Shown in pieces: positions 46,701 through 57,575 of a DNA stretch of 57,575 nucleotides (positions are counted from its first letter, which is position 1; each line of letters begins with the position of its first letter). The translations under genes and the position numbers were made by a program. The stretch is from Priapulus caudatus (lineage: Eukaryota > Priapulida > Priapulimorpha > Priapulimorphida > Priapulidae), in contig NW_014577864.1 of NCBI RefSeq assembly GCF_000485595.1, positions 160,261-217,835 on the forward strand, written 5' to 3'. The notes below the pieces were generated by a model. The model was not told the origin of the DNA, ran no database searches, and saw only the letters and a program-made list of their open reading frames with translations.

Positions 46701-47228
46701 ACATATATTCATACATGTACATAAATTTGACATACACGCATAGACATATAAACACACGTTTATAACAATACTATCGAATACATATTTGTGGAAATTTCTC
46801 TGTTCGTCTGTTCCCGATTCAAATAAATATCGGCCACTCTATATATATAATGTCCAAGGATGGCCACTACATCGGAGGTCAAATCCAATGTGCCCATGTT
46901 CCAATGTATCCAAAGTTACACGATGTCAGATGACCCAAAACGAAAAAATTATGAAAAAATTATGCCCCTGCAGCAGCGTTCAATCAACGCACCCCTGTAG
47001 CAGCGGTAAATAAACCGGCCCATGCAGACTGGATTCACTTTGCACTGACTTGCACGACTGTACAATGCGCGTAACATTGAGTTACAATACATGCATTATG
47101 TTACATGCGCCATGTCATTGTAGTAACAACATTCACCTTGCACCGATTTGATACAGAGTGTACAAGACTATAGCACGATAGACTATAAAGTGTGACTATA
47201 TCGCCCTGCGATCGCCATAGACGTTCAA

Positions 47229-47337
47229 GTATTGATTGAACAGGGTTGCCGGGGGCAACCAGAGGCAATCAATACAGCCGCTACCCCCCCCCCTTCCTTC
47301 CGGCGCGCGCGGCCACTATGCGCATAGTGGCCGCGCG
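47229..47337. promoter_or_regulatory. Two palindromes in the BEL leader
   Basis: First: GTATTGATTG (47,229-47,238) pairs with CAATCAATAC (47,266-47,275), with an inner pair GGTTGCC/GGCAACC. Second: 47,306-47,337 is a perfect 32-bp palindrome centred on ATGCGCAT. The first recurs at 51,111-51,157 and imperfectly near 56,333-56,378; a 20-bp core of the second recurs at 51,192-51,211. They lie where an LTR element carries its primer-binding site and packaging leader, but a role is only inferred. Confidence 0.7.
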
Positions 47338-47349
47338 GCGGCAATTAAA

Positions 47350-47820
47350 ATGGCTGCTGCCGGCGACCTGCGGGATTACAGACGTTTCAAGGAACTTTTC
47401 ACGCATTTTTCCAGGCACCTAGAGGAAACTGAACTTTTTTACCAGCTTGTTGAATCGATGGAGAGGAAAACCGAAAGAAACAAGATAAAGTCTTGCATTA
47501 ATACCCAAAGAGCATGGGAAATCTTGGACGAGACATATGGTGACGACGACCGACTCATAGACGTGCTGCTTAATGACCTAGAACAGATGAATTCTTTCGA
47601 CTTAAAGGGCAAAGTGGACATCAAGGCCATGGACAACTTTGTGGAATCACTCCAGACCTTCGCTACCCAAGTCGAAACCGTTGGCTTGAAAAAGGATCTG
47701 AATGGCAGGATGTTATTGACGCAAGTTCGTCATAAGCTACCGGAGGAACATCGCATCCTATACCTCCAGAGTGTCGCTGATGGCAAGGCAACAGAGTCCG
47801 TACCCGGTCTCGTTAGATAG
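47350..47820 (+). CDS. BEL/Pao gag-like protein (DUF1759-like), truncated
   Basis: ATG at 47,350 in AATTAAAATGG; 156 codons to TAG at 47,818. Helical and charged, with AWEILDETYGDDDRLID, LLNDLEQMNSFDLKGK, FVESLQTFATQVE and MLLTQVRHKLPEEHR, the pattern of the BEL/Pao gag domain DUF1759. The frame stops after SVPGLVR, and the homologous reading shifts frame (LVTF, then LLQKAKNPAE), so this gag is broken. Gag proteins form the cytoplasmic particle in which reverse transcription occurs. Conserved at lower quality in the copy at 56,450-56,990. Confidence 0.75.
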   Translation: MAAAGDLRDYRRFKELFTHFSRHLEETELFYQLVESMERKTERNKIKSCINTQRAWEILDETYGDDDRLIDVLLNDLEQMNSFDLKGKVDIKAMDNFVESLQTFATQVETVGLKKDLNGRMLLTQVRHKLPEEHRILYLQSVADGKATESVPGLVR

Positions 47821-47897
47821 TCACATTCTCTGTTAGTACTCCTGCAGAAAGCCAAGAATCCTGCTGAGCACCAACAGTCCCAACCAGCAAGTATACA

Positions 47898-48188
47898 TTG
47901 AACAAGAATCGCAAATCGACCAGTCATTCTACGATGTCCCCCGGAGAGGGCAAAGACGCTGGTGAGAAGAAGGACTTTGGTACGCAGAAGAAAGGCACCG
48001 ATCACCTACCGCCGAAATGCCCACTGCATCCTCAGACCTCGAATCACTTCTTGAAAGGCTGTCATAAGTTCCGTACGCTCCCGCAAAGTGAGAAATTCGA
48101 CATCATGAACGCTAATAATATCTGCCATCGCTGTGGTCATAATAATTGCATCTCAGGAAAACGGCCGTTCAACCACGATGACTGTTAA
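47898..48188 (+). pseudogene. BEL/Pao gag C-terminus with cysteine/histidine knuckle
   Basis: A frame of about 95 codons carries CPLHPQTSNHFLKGCHKFRT, then FDIMNANNICHRCG and FNHDDC. Its C..H...C...C..C...H...C spacing is typical of the BEL gag zinc-knuckle region. It is offset from the gag frame above by a stop and frame change, and is followed by a stop and unrecognised sequence to about 48,480. Confidence 0.7.
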
Positions 48189-48484
48189 TTTACCACAAAC
48201 TGTCAAATACTCACGTGCGGTATGAACACTCATTTCTCCTCGGTCTGACCGAATGTTTACGGCCTAGATGGGTATCGTCACTACGATAAGAAGCTCCTAT
48301 CTTCTGGTGTAGGGAATAGCAAGGGTCGGAACGTCAATAGTCGGGAATTCCAATCAGCAGTACAAAGGAACTCTAACCCCACGCTCGCAGTAGGAAGCAA
48401 CATGCGAGATAACGATCGAACCACATGTGCACTGCCGACCGTCGTTGGATGACGAGCATCCATAAGCTCTCTCCACGCTAAAAA

Positions 48485-48709
48485 TGGAGTAAAGCTGAAG
48501 ACAACCTGACCGAAGGAGACATCGTTCTAGTCGTCGATGACAAAGTAAAACGTGGACATTGGAAAATGGCTGAGATCGTCCAAGTCTACGTCGGTGACAA
48601 CGATTTTGTCCGAGTTGTTGACGTGAAATACGCGGATGGAACCGTCTTCAAACGACCAATAACGAAACTCATCCTCTTGATAAAGAGGTCCGAGAGACTC
48701 GACGTTTAG
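48485..48709 (+). pseudogene. Integrase C-terminal (DUF5641-like) fragment of the BEL element
   Basis: 75 codons ending in TAG. LTEGDIVLVVDDKVKRGHWK, then VRVVDVKYADG and FKRPITKLILL are the defining phrases of DUF5641, the domain that follows the integrase core in BEL/Pao pol. The roughly 3.5 kb of pol that should precede it is absent; only about 300 bp separates it from the knuckle region. Confidence 0.82.
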
Positions 48710-49186
48710 GATTCGAATTGTGTATTAAGTATCATTCACCTCAGTACTGTGTATGTTGTGTTGGTTCATGTTATGGACTTTTAGTGTTTCTTAAGGACTG
48801 TTGTTCATTTATGTTTTGGAACAAGGACACTTACCTGTGTTAAGGACTGTCGTTTGGTTTGCGCTTGTCCAGCGGAACTTATGATCATCGCGTACACAAG
48901 GACTAAACGTTTGTTGTTCGGAAAGGGCTACCGGTGATTCATTATTCGTAAAAGATTATCATTTAGCTCGAGTAATTTGGTTCAGAAGACTGTTTGAACT
49001 TTGTCTTTCGACAATCAGGACAATTGCGCTCACTCATTGTTTGACAATCACGCATACTTGTTACTCGCGTTCTAATCCAAGTTGTGAGAATGTTATCGCA
49101 TTTTGTGAAAGTTACTAAGTTGTCACGTGGATTGAGATACTATGGTCTGCGCTTTCGACATCCTTGTCAAATGATGTCCCTCGGGA

Positions 49187-49391
49187 TGTTGCGGCATTCC
49201 ACCGGAGTACGCATTTTCTTTTCAGTATCGCCCGCTAGGGGCGCTTATGTTTTTGTAAACAATGCAAATGGCGGCGTGTTCATGGCAATGTGAATCTTCC
49301 ACGATTGAATAATATATCAGACTGTTTCACGAGTACACACGCGTCTTCATTATTCAATGTGTTCAAATTATTAAAAGTAAGCACCGTCACA
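49187..49391 (+). mobile_element. LTR-like 3' end
   Basis: Begins TGTTGCGGCATTCC and ends CACCGTCACA, with CGCCCGCTAGGGGCGC and an AT-rich polyadenylation-like stretch. It is plausible as the BEL 3' LTR, but no matching 5' copy is visible (the gap may hide it). Sequence 49,392-50,200 contains small tandem duplications (GGGCCTCTTTCGTCGC twice, near 49,730 and 49,790) and no gene. Confidence 0.35.
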
Positions 49392-50311
49392 GAAGTTCTC
49401 AACTAGCTACCCTGCGATGCTTCCGGCTACGACGTCGGAGCAATTCACGCGCAAAATAAGCGCCCTTATGGTAGGCGCACGAGGGTTCAGTCCTTAGACA
49501 TAGGAGACCCCGTCTATTTGTTTAACCCCACGTTGGTAACCTTACTATACCGTGGTCGACAAACTTTCTCCACTGCCACTTTGTAGTAAGGCGCAAGGCC
49601 AAACACGTACTTGCGATCTACATGTGTGTAATTTTCTACCCGCCTACCCATTCTCGGCATGGGATGCGCCTAGAACCGTGCTTACGGGTCGAAATGCCAC
49701 ACGTCACGACCAATGCGTCAGGGCCTCTTTCGTCGCCGCCCCACGACGGCCCGACGACCAATGCGTCCGGGACGCTGGTCGACACAGGGCCTCTTTCGTC
49801 GCACCCCCACGACGACACGCATGCAGCCAGTGTGGCTAGGACGCCAATCACTGATAACTGTGATGCAGACGAGTTGTTGCCACTCGCGCAATATAGCTGA
49901 CTGCGCTAAAGGGCAAAGAATACACGACGTTCATGTAATGACGCCAAACTAAGGTCATTCAATTAGCGGTATTCATTCCAAATTTCATGATGCACACTCC
50001 TACTCTATAAGTGGCCCATTAATTAATCAATACCGGCATAAGGATAGTTTTTCGGCCCCGACGACGTGCAGCGTGCGCACCGCTAGCACTAGTCTTGTTA
50101 ATTGGTAGAGATAATCGTATTACCTTGTTCGTAAAGCGCACTATAAGTAAGATGCGCTTCATCTAAACGCATGTATTGTTGTTGTATACGCGACCGCATT
50201 CTACAATTTGTCCCGCGCCGCTATGGCATTAACCTGGCAGTCATTGTTATATACTGTCCCGGCTATGACACTGTGCCACGTATTACGTCCATCACTTGAC
50301 ATTGTCAGCAC

Positions 50312-50668
50312 TCTGCCAACAACGACGAGAACGGGAAACCACCCGAGGAACAGCAGCCACCGCCGCCGTCGTCCCCGCTGCCGGCGGGCGCCAGCGCCGC
50401 AGGGCGAGGAGAACACGAGCTCCCCACCCCGCTGGAGAACTGCTTTCTCGGCACGGTGGCGCCCCACCACTGTCCCTCGAGCCCTGATTCGGACGACGAC
50501 TCTTGGGTCTGGGAGGACTACTGCCCACAGCCATTCCCGGAAGCGGAAATTATAGTAACATTTACCAGGTCAGGCACCACAGAAGACCCAATGCGCTACG
50601 AATTTCAGGTTGGGGAGTGCAACTCCCCCTCAGACTTCAACCCCGAAGACATAGCCGCCATGGCCTAG
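50312..50668 (+). CDS. Acidic, proline-rich open frame of unknown function
   Basis: The frame is open from after TGA at about 50,297 and ends at TAG near 50,667. It reads ENGKPPEEQQPPPPSSPLPA, then SSPDSDDDSWVWEDYC, FPEAEIIVTFTR and FNPEDIAAMA. A CAG at 50,309-50,311 could serve as a splice acceptor; no ATG lies at the start. High GC and CpG compared with surroundings. It lies among retroelement fragments and may be an exon of an unknown gene or an accessory frame of an element. Overlapping frames are shadows. Confidence 0.35.
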   Translation, partial: SANNDENGKPPEEQQPPPPSSPLPAGASAAGRGEHELPTPLENCFLGTVAPHHCPSSPDSDDDSWVWEDYCPQPFPEAEIIVTFTRSGTTEDPMRYEFQVGECNSPSDFNPEDIAAMA

Positions 50669-51110
50669 GGTTGGCCGCGACGGCCATCTTGTCTGCCGCG
50701 GTGCCATCTTTTTCGCCCCGACGGCACCATCAGCCCCCTCCCCCAACGCATCCGACGAGGAAGTCGACCACTGACGTCCACTGATCTTCACGTCGCTTCA
50801 TTTCGCAGCCACAGAACCGCGAATATCCCCTAGTAGTTCTGTACGGTGTGCGGTTGCGTAATCGAGGCCCACACCAGTAGACAATAATGTATCATTGTTA
50901 TGTATTGTGTATTATGTATTTATTGTATTCATGGTAGCTATGTCGCTATCTAAAAGAGCATGTAAACAAATTCGGCTATAAAAATTATCATGACGCATAA
51001 GGCCAGCCAGGAGGCTGGAGGTCGATGTCCACTGAAGGTGGACATCAGTTTAGTGGAGGGAGAAGTGTAACGCTGCTCGTTACAAGGGCGAGAGTTACTC
51101 TCCCCTCCAA

Positions 51111-51302
51111 GTATTGATTGAACAGCGTTGCCGGGGGCAACCAGAGGCAATCAATACAGCCGCTACCTTCCCCCCCCCTTCCGGCACGCGCAGCCACTAT
51201 GCGCATAGTGGCGGCGCGGCCGCAATTAAAATGGCTGCTGCCGCTGTCGCAGCGCTGCCGCACCAACCGATTAAAGGATTAACTCCGGAAGACCCCAATT
51301 AG
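51111..51302 (+). mobile_element. BEL-type leader fused to a different short frame
   Basis: 51,111-51,245 repeats the palindromic leader of the element at 47,229, including the ATGGCTGCTGCCG start. After a few codons the sequence diverges (ALPHQPIKGLTPEDP, then TAG). It represents either a related family or a recombinant copy. Upstream, TGTAACGCTGCTCGTTACA at about 51,066 looks like LTR-terminal sequence. Confidence 0.5.
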
Positions 51303-51379
51303 CCGGTGCGGACGTGCGGCAATTAGCGACGGTAGTCTTAACATAGGGGCGGAAGCATGGCGATGTTGCACGGCTGATG

Positions 51380-51960
51380 CGATGTGACATTTAGAACTAC
51401 TCAACCATGTAATTTAGTCCAAGAGGATTAGATGCCGCTAATCAGGCGGTAGATCCATTAGTGCCAGTGCCAGCGGCCATGTTAAGTGCTCGCGGCGCGC
51501 CAGCGCCGTTAGGGGTCGCCACCGCCTGGAGGATGGTGGCACAGAATAGTGCGTCTTTGCCGTTAGGTGCCACCACCATCCAGGGCAATAGTGGTAAAGC
51601 CCCGCATGCGCGGGCATGCGCGGGTGTGTGTGACGCGGGGATTGGCGCATGCGGCGCGTGCGTGAGCATGCGCTGCAGGCGTGCCTGTTGACTATATAAG
51701 CCACGAGCAGGGAAGAATCAAGAGATTCTCCGAGGAAGGAGCGCCTCTCCTTGTCCGAGCGTAGGGGTCGGGCGAGGAGGCGGAGGAATCTCCCGACAAC
51801 CAGAAGCAACTGTGACTACACTTTGTAACACTGTAACTGTTCTAATCACCAAGTAAACTACAAATAATGGTATAACGCTGGCTTTCTCTTGTCTATGGCT
51901 TCTCTTATCTATGTATTGGCGAAACATAACATAGCAAACAACAATAATATAGTAACGTAT
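51380..51960 (+). mobile_element. LTR-like segment with TATA box
   Basis: GC-rich promoter-like DNA with inverted GGTGGCACAG/GTGCCACCACC words and TGCGCGGGCATGCGCGGGTG leads to GACTATATAAGCCACG near 51,687, followed by about 250 bp of leader. This resembles the U3-R layout of an LTR. No paired copy or exact ends were identified. 51,961-53,640 shows no recognised gene. Confidence 0.35.
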
Positions 51961-53660
51961 ATAACTACCGCCACTATCCCCTCCACCACCCTCAACATCC
52001 TATTATTTTATTACGTTATCCATGACTGATTTACCTATAGAAACGATGGCATGTGTTAGACGTGAAGTTATTAAACCTTCACTGGACAGCGTGGTATAGA
52101 GGGTCTTGATTTCGGGTTACGAGTTGTCTGAAATGCGGAGAATGCCCGAATTCCCGAGACAAGGCATATAGTCTTAAGGGAATAAATCGAGGTGCTAGGT
52201 AGACGCACAGGTTAATGCAAGGGCCTGGGATATACGCCCTCGGACTCGCTGAGGTAGTCCCCGAACAGAATCGTTGGACAGAGAGCGAGAGTAGTGAGGT
52301 AGGGGCACAGGTAGATTTACGCCCGTTAGCAGAACTACGAGATTCACCTAAGAGGGGTAATCGTTCTGTTTAGGTGTTACGGTATAAGTATGACTCGGAA
52401 GATAGCACAGAGGGGAATGTACCCCTAGAGCCCAAAACAACTACCCACCCACCCAAGACACCCAACCATACCCTTCCTGATCCATTATTCCTATTGTATA
52501 CCAAAAAGTGCATATTATAATGTCTCGAAGCTCACACCTGCGAGGTACGCAACCATTTTTGCCGATATACGATTGTTTCACAGCCTACGGGACGTGTTAT
52601 TATTCCTCGTTGATTGTAGTATTCATTGTAGTATTATTGGTGTAATTTTTGCGTGAAACGTTATGTAGAAATTTGTCATCGTTGTTGAATTTGTCGTAAC
52701 GGTACGTTTACACTATATTGTCAGACTGCTAAACACATTCTTCAATTAGAGTTTGATATAGGCTTAAAACATTTAATCGAACATATGAAATAAGTTTTGC
52801 GTATTTTTGTTGGCTGTATGATGTGTGGAAGTGACAAAGGTTGTCAGGTCCACATCGGTGCTGCGTGTAATAATAGGATGAAGAGGTTTTAAACGAGGAT
52901 TAATACGGATTACGAGAATTATACGGATTAATATGATATATAATGGAGCACGATGCTCGATGTATTTAAACGTGGTTTCGGTAATACGTATTCGATAATA
53001 CGGTATTCGGTAATGCGTGTCGGTACACGCATAGGGGGCCTATGTTGTATTGTAGGTATTGTAGGTTGTGTAGGACGATGCACGTACGTTACAGCATAAG
53101 AAGACGCAAGATTGAGAGTAATTGCAGCGATATCAAAATGTTCACTGCCAAATGTGTTAAAGTTCTGACTCGTATGGTGATCGAACTTTATCGTTACTTG
53201 TTTTGTAGGGTATAAATATAGTGCGCGGTTAATCGAAAGCCAAATTGGGGTGAATTTGGTCGAATAGATAAATAATAAATAAATAGATGTTGTTTACGAT
53301 ACGATCACCAAACGGGATGCTTTGGTAGCCTGCGTACCTATAGGGTATTGTTTCTGTGTAAATTTGCCAGTGCGCGACACGATATTGCAGAAGGATTTTT
53401 ACTGGCACGGGATCTACTGGGGGACCTACAAGTGACGCGGTATACATTGTTTCAGTTCTAGCGGCACCTAGACGTGATGGTAGCAACGGCTTTCGTTCGA
53501 GACTGCCAGTCGGTTTCCGTTCATTATAGTGGAGCTGCGCTTGTTCTGCTACGTCACCAATCTAGATTGTCTCTCCGGGCGAAATTTTCGTTTCCATTGA
53601 CAGCAGCCAGGGGGCTGCAACGTGACGATGGGTCATCGTCTCGGTAGGATGGGAGGAATG

Positions 53661-53826
53661 TAAGCGGGCAAAGCTCACACGCCACGGAAAGCGAGGGCGA
53701 TGCGGGGAAACGCAATCTTGGCGCCTCAGTGTCGGAAGAGATGTCACAGCAGGCTGTGAGTGGACGCTAGATCAAGCAAGCCGAAACGCGGGAGGGGAAG
53801 CAATAGCCCAAACCCACGGCTAAGGT
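53661..53826 (+). repeat. Dispersed repeat B, copy 2
   Basis: Near-identical to 45,541-45,702. Continues into CCCCGAGTTCTTGCCGAGTT, showing what copy 1 loses in the gap. A TATAAATAGGGG box lies ~240 bp downstream, near 54,064. Confidence 0.8.
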
Positions 53827-54154
53827 TCCCCGAGTTCTTGCCGAGTTCTTGCGCATTGTGACAGCCTAGACACTGACCAGATAATCTATAACATTAGGGC
53901 CAGAATCGGACCATGGAGTCGAGCCAAGTGCGGAAACGCTTATACCACACCATATTCGGTAGTGTAATGTAGCAGTTGTAATACTTACCGCACCGTATTT
54001 AGTATGGCCGGTTGGCCAGAAAAGGGAGCTATAACGAGAGGTGACATAGGAGAGGGAACGCCGTATAAATAGGGGAGCAGCCGCTCATCGGGGCTCTTGT
54101 GCCAGCCACCCGCTGAGAAAGGTGTAGTGTGTAGTAACCGCTCTTGACGTGATG

Positions 54155-54560
54155 CGGCCATGATGTCGAGGCGAGCCGAGGATTGACACTTTGTGTCCTC
54201 CAATCACAGCCTACGCCGCACCTCCCTTCAATGACTTTTTTTTATTAGGTGGGGACCCATCCACAGTACGGAAAATCGCCGCGATACTTCAGGACTAGGG
54301 CAAATTCTGCTAGCTAAGAGAGAACGGTTTCCTAGAGCTTAGAGTTTGCTCACAAAACGAAAATAACACGCCGGTTTCAGCGCACATGCGCTAACGTACT
54401 TGTTGCATTTTTCGCACTGCTCTGTAATCAGAATAAGCCGCCCGCTTATTCTTCGTGTGATGGTGCATGAAATGGGGCGTCACGCAAACTTGCCAGTTCC
54501 TATACCGACCTGTGTTTCTGTTTCCGTTAATATCAATGAAAAATGCTGGCCGATGGCCTA
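54155..54560 (+). mobile_element. Second copy of the Penelope 3' tail
   Basis: Matches the reverse complement of about 44,820-44,390: AGGATTGACACTTTGTGTCC, GGGACCCAT, AACGGTTTCCTA, ACGAAAATAACACGC and GAATGGGGCGTCAC-like phrases in the same order. It contains the last codons of the endonuclease and 3' non-coding DNA only. 54,561-55,849 shows no gene; an LTR-like block with TATA (ACTATATAACATTG near 55,481) may lie at about 55,361-55,733. Confidence 0.65.
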
Positions 54561-55849
54561 GACTGGTAGCGCTCGTGTCGCCACACCTTGCACACTGCCG
54601 GCAAGTATCCTTCGCCTAGCACATCGACCGCTGTAGTGGGTCCAGCGGTGTGGGAACTGTCGACCGGTACACTGAGGTTTTAGGGCCGATGCCCACACTG
54701 CATGCAGTGCACCTTCTCACTCCAAGGAAGTACTCGCTCAGAGTTAAGCCATGACGCGAGAGCACGCATACCTGTCGTGAGTTTTGGCGCCGATGCGATG
54801 CATTTTCTGCGTTTCTGCGTGATTAATATTTGCCGAGGGCACGGTCATTGTTGGAAATCCTCAGTTTTTACTTCGTTTCCATTAAGTCCTATGTTGCACT
54901 GTCTTATTTACGAGAGGAAAGTAAAACTGTGCATTCGTTTAATTTTCCACTCTTGACTTCTTTAGTATGTTTTCGCATAATTTTGCTCTCTGGCCGAAAA
55001 TGGGGCATTTTTAATATTTCTTCCTCACCATGCAACCTAACATTTTTCAGCTTTGGACGCTAATCATATAATCGTTAGTAACTTCCATATCATTAATTTA
55101 AATCTGCCTAGGCTATAGGAATGATTTGGGTGCAATTTGTTTACATTACTTGGTTGCCATATCATTTAACTATCTTCTTCTCTATCCTTTTGATGTTCTT
55201 GTCATTGTGAATTTTAATAAACCATTGTATTTGTTGCTTGGATTAAATTAGATCTTATTTGATCTCAGCTAATCTTGGAGCAGTGACTGAGCGATTTTTT
55301 GTTACTGTGTTTACTAACGTCCAATTCCTAGATATATTTCGTCCTATATACTTAATCATGTGTTATGCTTCTAAAAGCTACAGAACCATGGCTTGCTGAC
55401 CGTGTGGAGACGTGGACCGGGTACACTCAGGATATTTCGGCCGGCACGTCCTCTTAACTGACGGACAGGCGCCTTCATACTATATAACATTGCCCCCATG
55501 CCGATGCGCGTGCGCATATCGCCGCCGAACTGTGCGTGCTGCATCCGGCGGGAGCAGCGCTTAGAATCAATACAGCAAAAGCTGTGACCGCAATCTGTTA
55601 GTCGATGTCCGTGCTCTGGCTTTCCGGTAGGGCACGGAGAGCCTCATGTATTGCTATTAGACGATTGAAGTAAAGCACCTAGTGAAACGTTAACTTCTTG
55701 TCTTGTTTTATCTAATATCAGTCTAGTTAACAGACGCTTCTATCAGTTTACTAGTCTGTATTGCGAATATCAGCGAGAGTTAACGAATTAACATATATAG
55801 CTCTACTCGAACCGATATGAACTACTATTTTGTAATGAGATATTCTGTG

Positions 55850-57520
55850 GATAGTTTCTTACCGTTCGTCTGTTCTCGGACGATTCAAATCAATATCGCC
55901 ACTTCTAACATATGCTCCAAAATGGCCAATAGACATTGTAACTTTGGATAAGTTGGAACATGGCACATTGGATTTGACCTCCGAGGTGCATCTGAACATT
56001 CGCAAAACGAAAAATATGGAAAAAATTATGCCCCTGCAGCAGCGTATCAATCAACGCCAGCCCCGTGCACGTAAAATAGAACCCGGCCTCATAGCAGACC
56101 TGGATTCAACTCTTGCAAGCTGGACTTGCACAAACATGTAGGCAATTGCGCGGGTAACAATCTGAGTTAGCAATACGAGAAGCATTATGTACATGCGCCA
56201 TCTCATTGTATGTAACAAACAGTCACCTTGCACCGGGATTTGATTACAGAGTGTATCAAGACGTATAGCTACGATAGACTATAAAGTGGACCCCATATAG
56301 TCGCCCTGAGATCAGCCATAGACGTCAAGGAGTAGTTGATTGAACCAGGTTGCCGGGGGCAACCAGAGCAATCAATTTACAGCCGGTACCCCCCCTTCCT
56401 TCGGCGCTGCCGCGGCCACTATGCGCCATCAGTCTCGCGCGCGGCAAAATTAAAATGGCTTGCTGCCGCGACTGCGGGATACAGACTGTTTCAAGAGGAG
56501 CTTTCGAACATTTTCTTTCCAGCAACTGCTAGAGGAAACTGAACTCTTTACCAGCTTGTTGAAAGTCGATAGCAAGAGGAAAACCGAGGAAAAATGAAAC
56601 AAGGAAAATCTTGCATTAATTACCCAAAGAGCGTCATGGAAATCTATTGGACAAGACACTATGAGTACGACGAACGCCGGACTCATGGATTGTGCTTGCT
56701 TAATGACCTAGCACCCAGATCTAAGAATTCTTTCGACCCCTTCAAAGGGCAAAGTGGACATCAGGCCAATGGACAACTTTCGTGGAATCGACCTTCAGAC
56801 CTTCGCTACGCCAATGTCGAAACCGGTATTGGCTTGGAAGTAATAGGATCTGAATGAAAGGAGTTATTGACGCAAGTTCGTCAATAAAGCTACCGGAGGA
56901 ACGCATCGCATCCTATACCTCCAGATGTGATCAGCTGATGTGCAAGGCAACGAGAGTCCGTACGCGGTCTCGTCTAGATAGTCACATTCCTGTTAGTATC
57001 TCGTGCCATAAAGCCAAGAAATCCATGCTGAGCACCAACAAGGCCAACCAGCAAGGATACATTGAAGCAATATCGCAAGAATCGAACCATCGTGTCACCA
57101 GGAAGGAGTTTGAGTGCGAAGGTCATTCTATCGATGTCCCCCGCAGGACGGGCAAAGACGCTGGGAGAAAAGGAAGGACTTTGTAAGCGCAGAGGAAAGC
57201 ACCGAACTCGCACTACGCCGAATATGCCACTGGCCATCCTATAGACGCTCGAGATCACTTCTTGAAAAGTCTGTCATAAATTCCGTACGCTCCGCAAAGT
57301 GAGAAGATTCGAACATCATGAAACGCTAATAATATCTGCACGCGTGTGTCATAATGAATTCTGCGACTTCATCAGAAAAGCGGACCCGTTCAAACTCACG
57401 TGGAACTGTTAATTTACCGACAAACTGTCAATATCTCACGTGCGGTATGGAACACTCAATCCTTCTCGCCGGTCTGACCGGGATGCTTTACGGCCTACGA
57501 TGGGTATGCAGTCATACGAT
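55850..57520 (+). mobile_element. Second BEL/Pao copy, error-rich
   Basis: Follows 46,790-48,260 in order: leader, palindrome (near 56,333), ATGGCTTGCTGCCGCG, gag phrases (ACTGAACTCTTTACC, ACCTCCAGATG) and the knuckle region (about 57,300-57,420). It carries frequent single-base insertions that break every frame. The right end (57,530-57,575) is a T-rich run that looks like low-quality sequence. Confidence 0.75.
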
Positions 57521-57575
57521 AGAACTCTATCGTACTTTTTTGTTTTTTTGTTTTTTTTGTTATTTTTCTTTCATG

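Larger units (their letters stand above)
46790..49391 (+). mobile_element. Internally deleted BEL/Pao LTR retrotransposon
   Basis: In order: a non-coding leader (46,790-47,349), a gag-like frame (47,350-47,820), a zinc-knuckle frame (47,898-48,188), and an integrase C-terminal DUF5641-like frame (48,485-48,709). A possible 3' LTR end follows at 49,187-49,391. Protease, reverse transcriptase, RNase H and the integrase core are missing, so it is non-autonomous. A second, noisy copy of the left 1.4 kb lies at 55,850-57,520. BEL/Pao identity rests on the gag and DUF5641 similarity. Confidence 0.75.

Overview
The window is from an invertebrate metazoan nuclear genome. The evidence is two intron-rich animal genes with GT-AG introns (one in each with a GC-AG intron), roughly 40% GC, and a dense load of animal-type mobile elements: an RTE/CR1-like LINE, a THAP-DDE transposon, Penelope-like and BEL/Pao elements, MITEs and satellites. 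The phylum cannot be fixed from sequence alone; the repeat families resemble those known from cnidarians, sponges and other marine invertebrates. There is no prokaryotic gene organisation, no CRISPR array and no convincing intact tRNA or rRNA gene.

Region 1 (1-22,542, plus strand). After a LINE fragment at the left edge lies most of a Golgi apparatus protein 1 (GLG1/ESL-1/CFR) gene. I placed 24 exon positions by splice sites and homology. They join to an open frame of 3,144 nt, running into a C-terminal transmembrane helix and a short basic tail; the N-terminal exons are outside the window. One position is occupied by two homologous exons (11,282-11,438 and 11,497-11,686) that look mutually exclusive. 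The introns carry a dead THAP-DDE transposon, several MITEs, a three-copy dispersed repeat, and a minisatellite that multiplies a splice donor.

Region 2 (22,543-34,560) has no recognised host gene. It holds the GLG1 3' flank and then a composite of a ~186-bp tandem satellite, a 3.75-kb element with ~750-bp terminal inverted repeats and a decayed PIN/FEN-like nuclease-type ORF, and a solo LTR with target-site duplication. The satellite composite is bounded by G/C-rich ends related to a short element at 40.45 kb.

Region 3 (34,880-42,972, minus strand) is an ABCG (white/ABCG half-transporter) gene. Fifteen exons run from Walker A to the stop. The 5' exons are absent and the expected exon after Walker A was not found. 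The C-terminal tail reads into a duplicated repeat.

Region 4 (43,270-57,575) is mobile-element territory: a truncated Penelope-like element (minus strand), an 812-base assembly gap (45,703-46,514), a BEL/Pao element deleted from gag to the integrase C-terminus, related leader sequences at two more sites, LTR-like segments, a second Penelope tail, and a noisy second copy of the BEL element at the right end. Two blocks (about 26.2-27.1 kb and 56.3-57.5 kb) carry dense indels relative to their paralogues and look like uncorrected long-read sequence.

The two host genes are unrelated in function: GLG1 is a Golgi/secretory sialoglycoprotein and ABCG a membrane exporter. They lie tail to tail, separated by about 12 kb of repeats.
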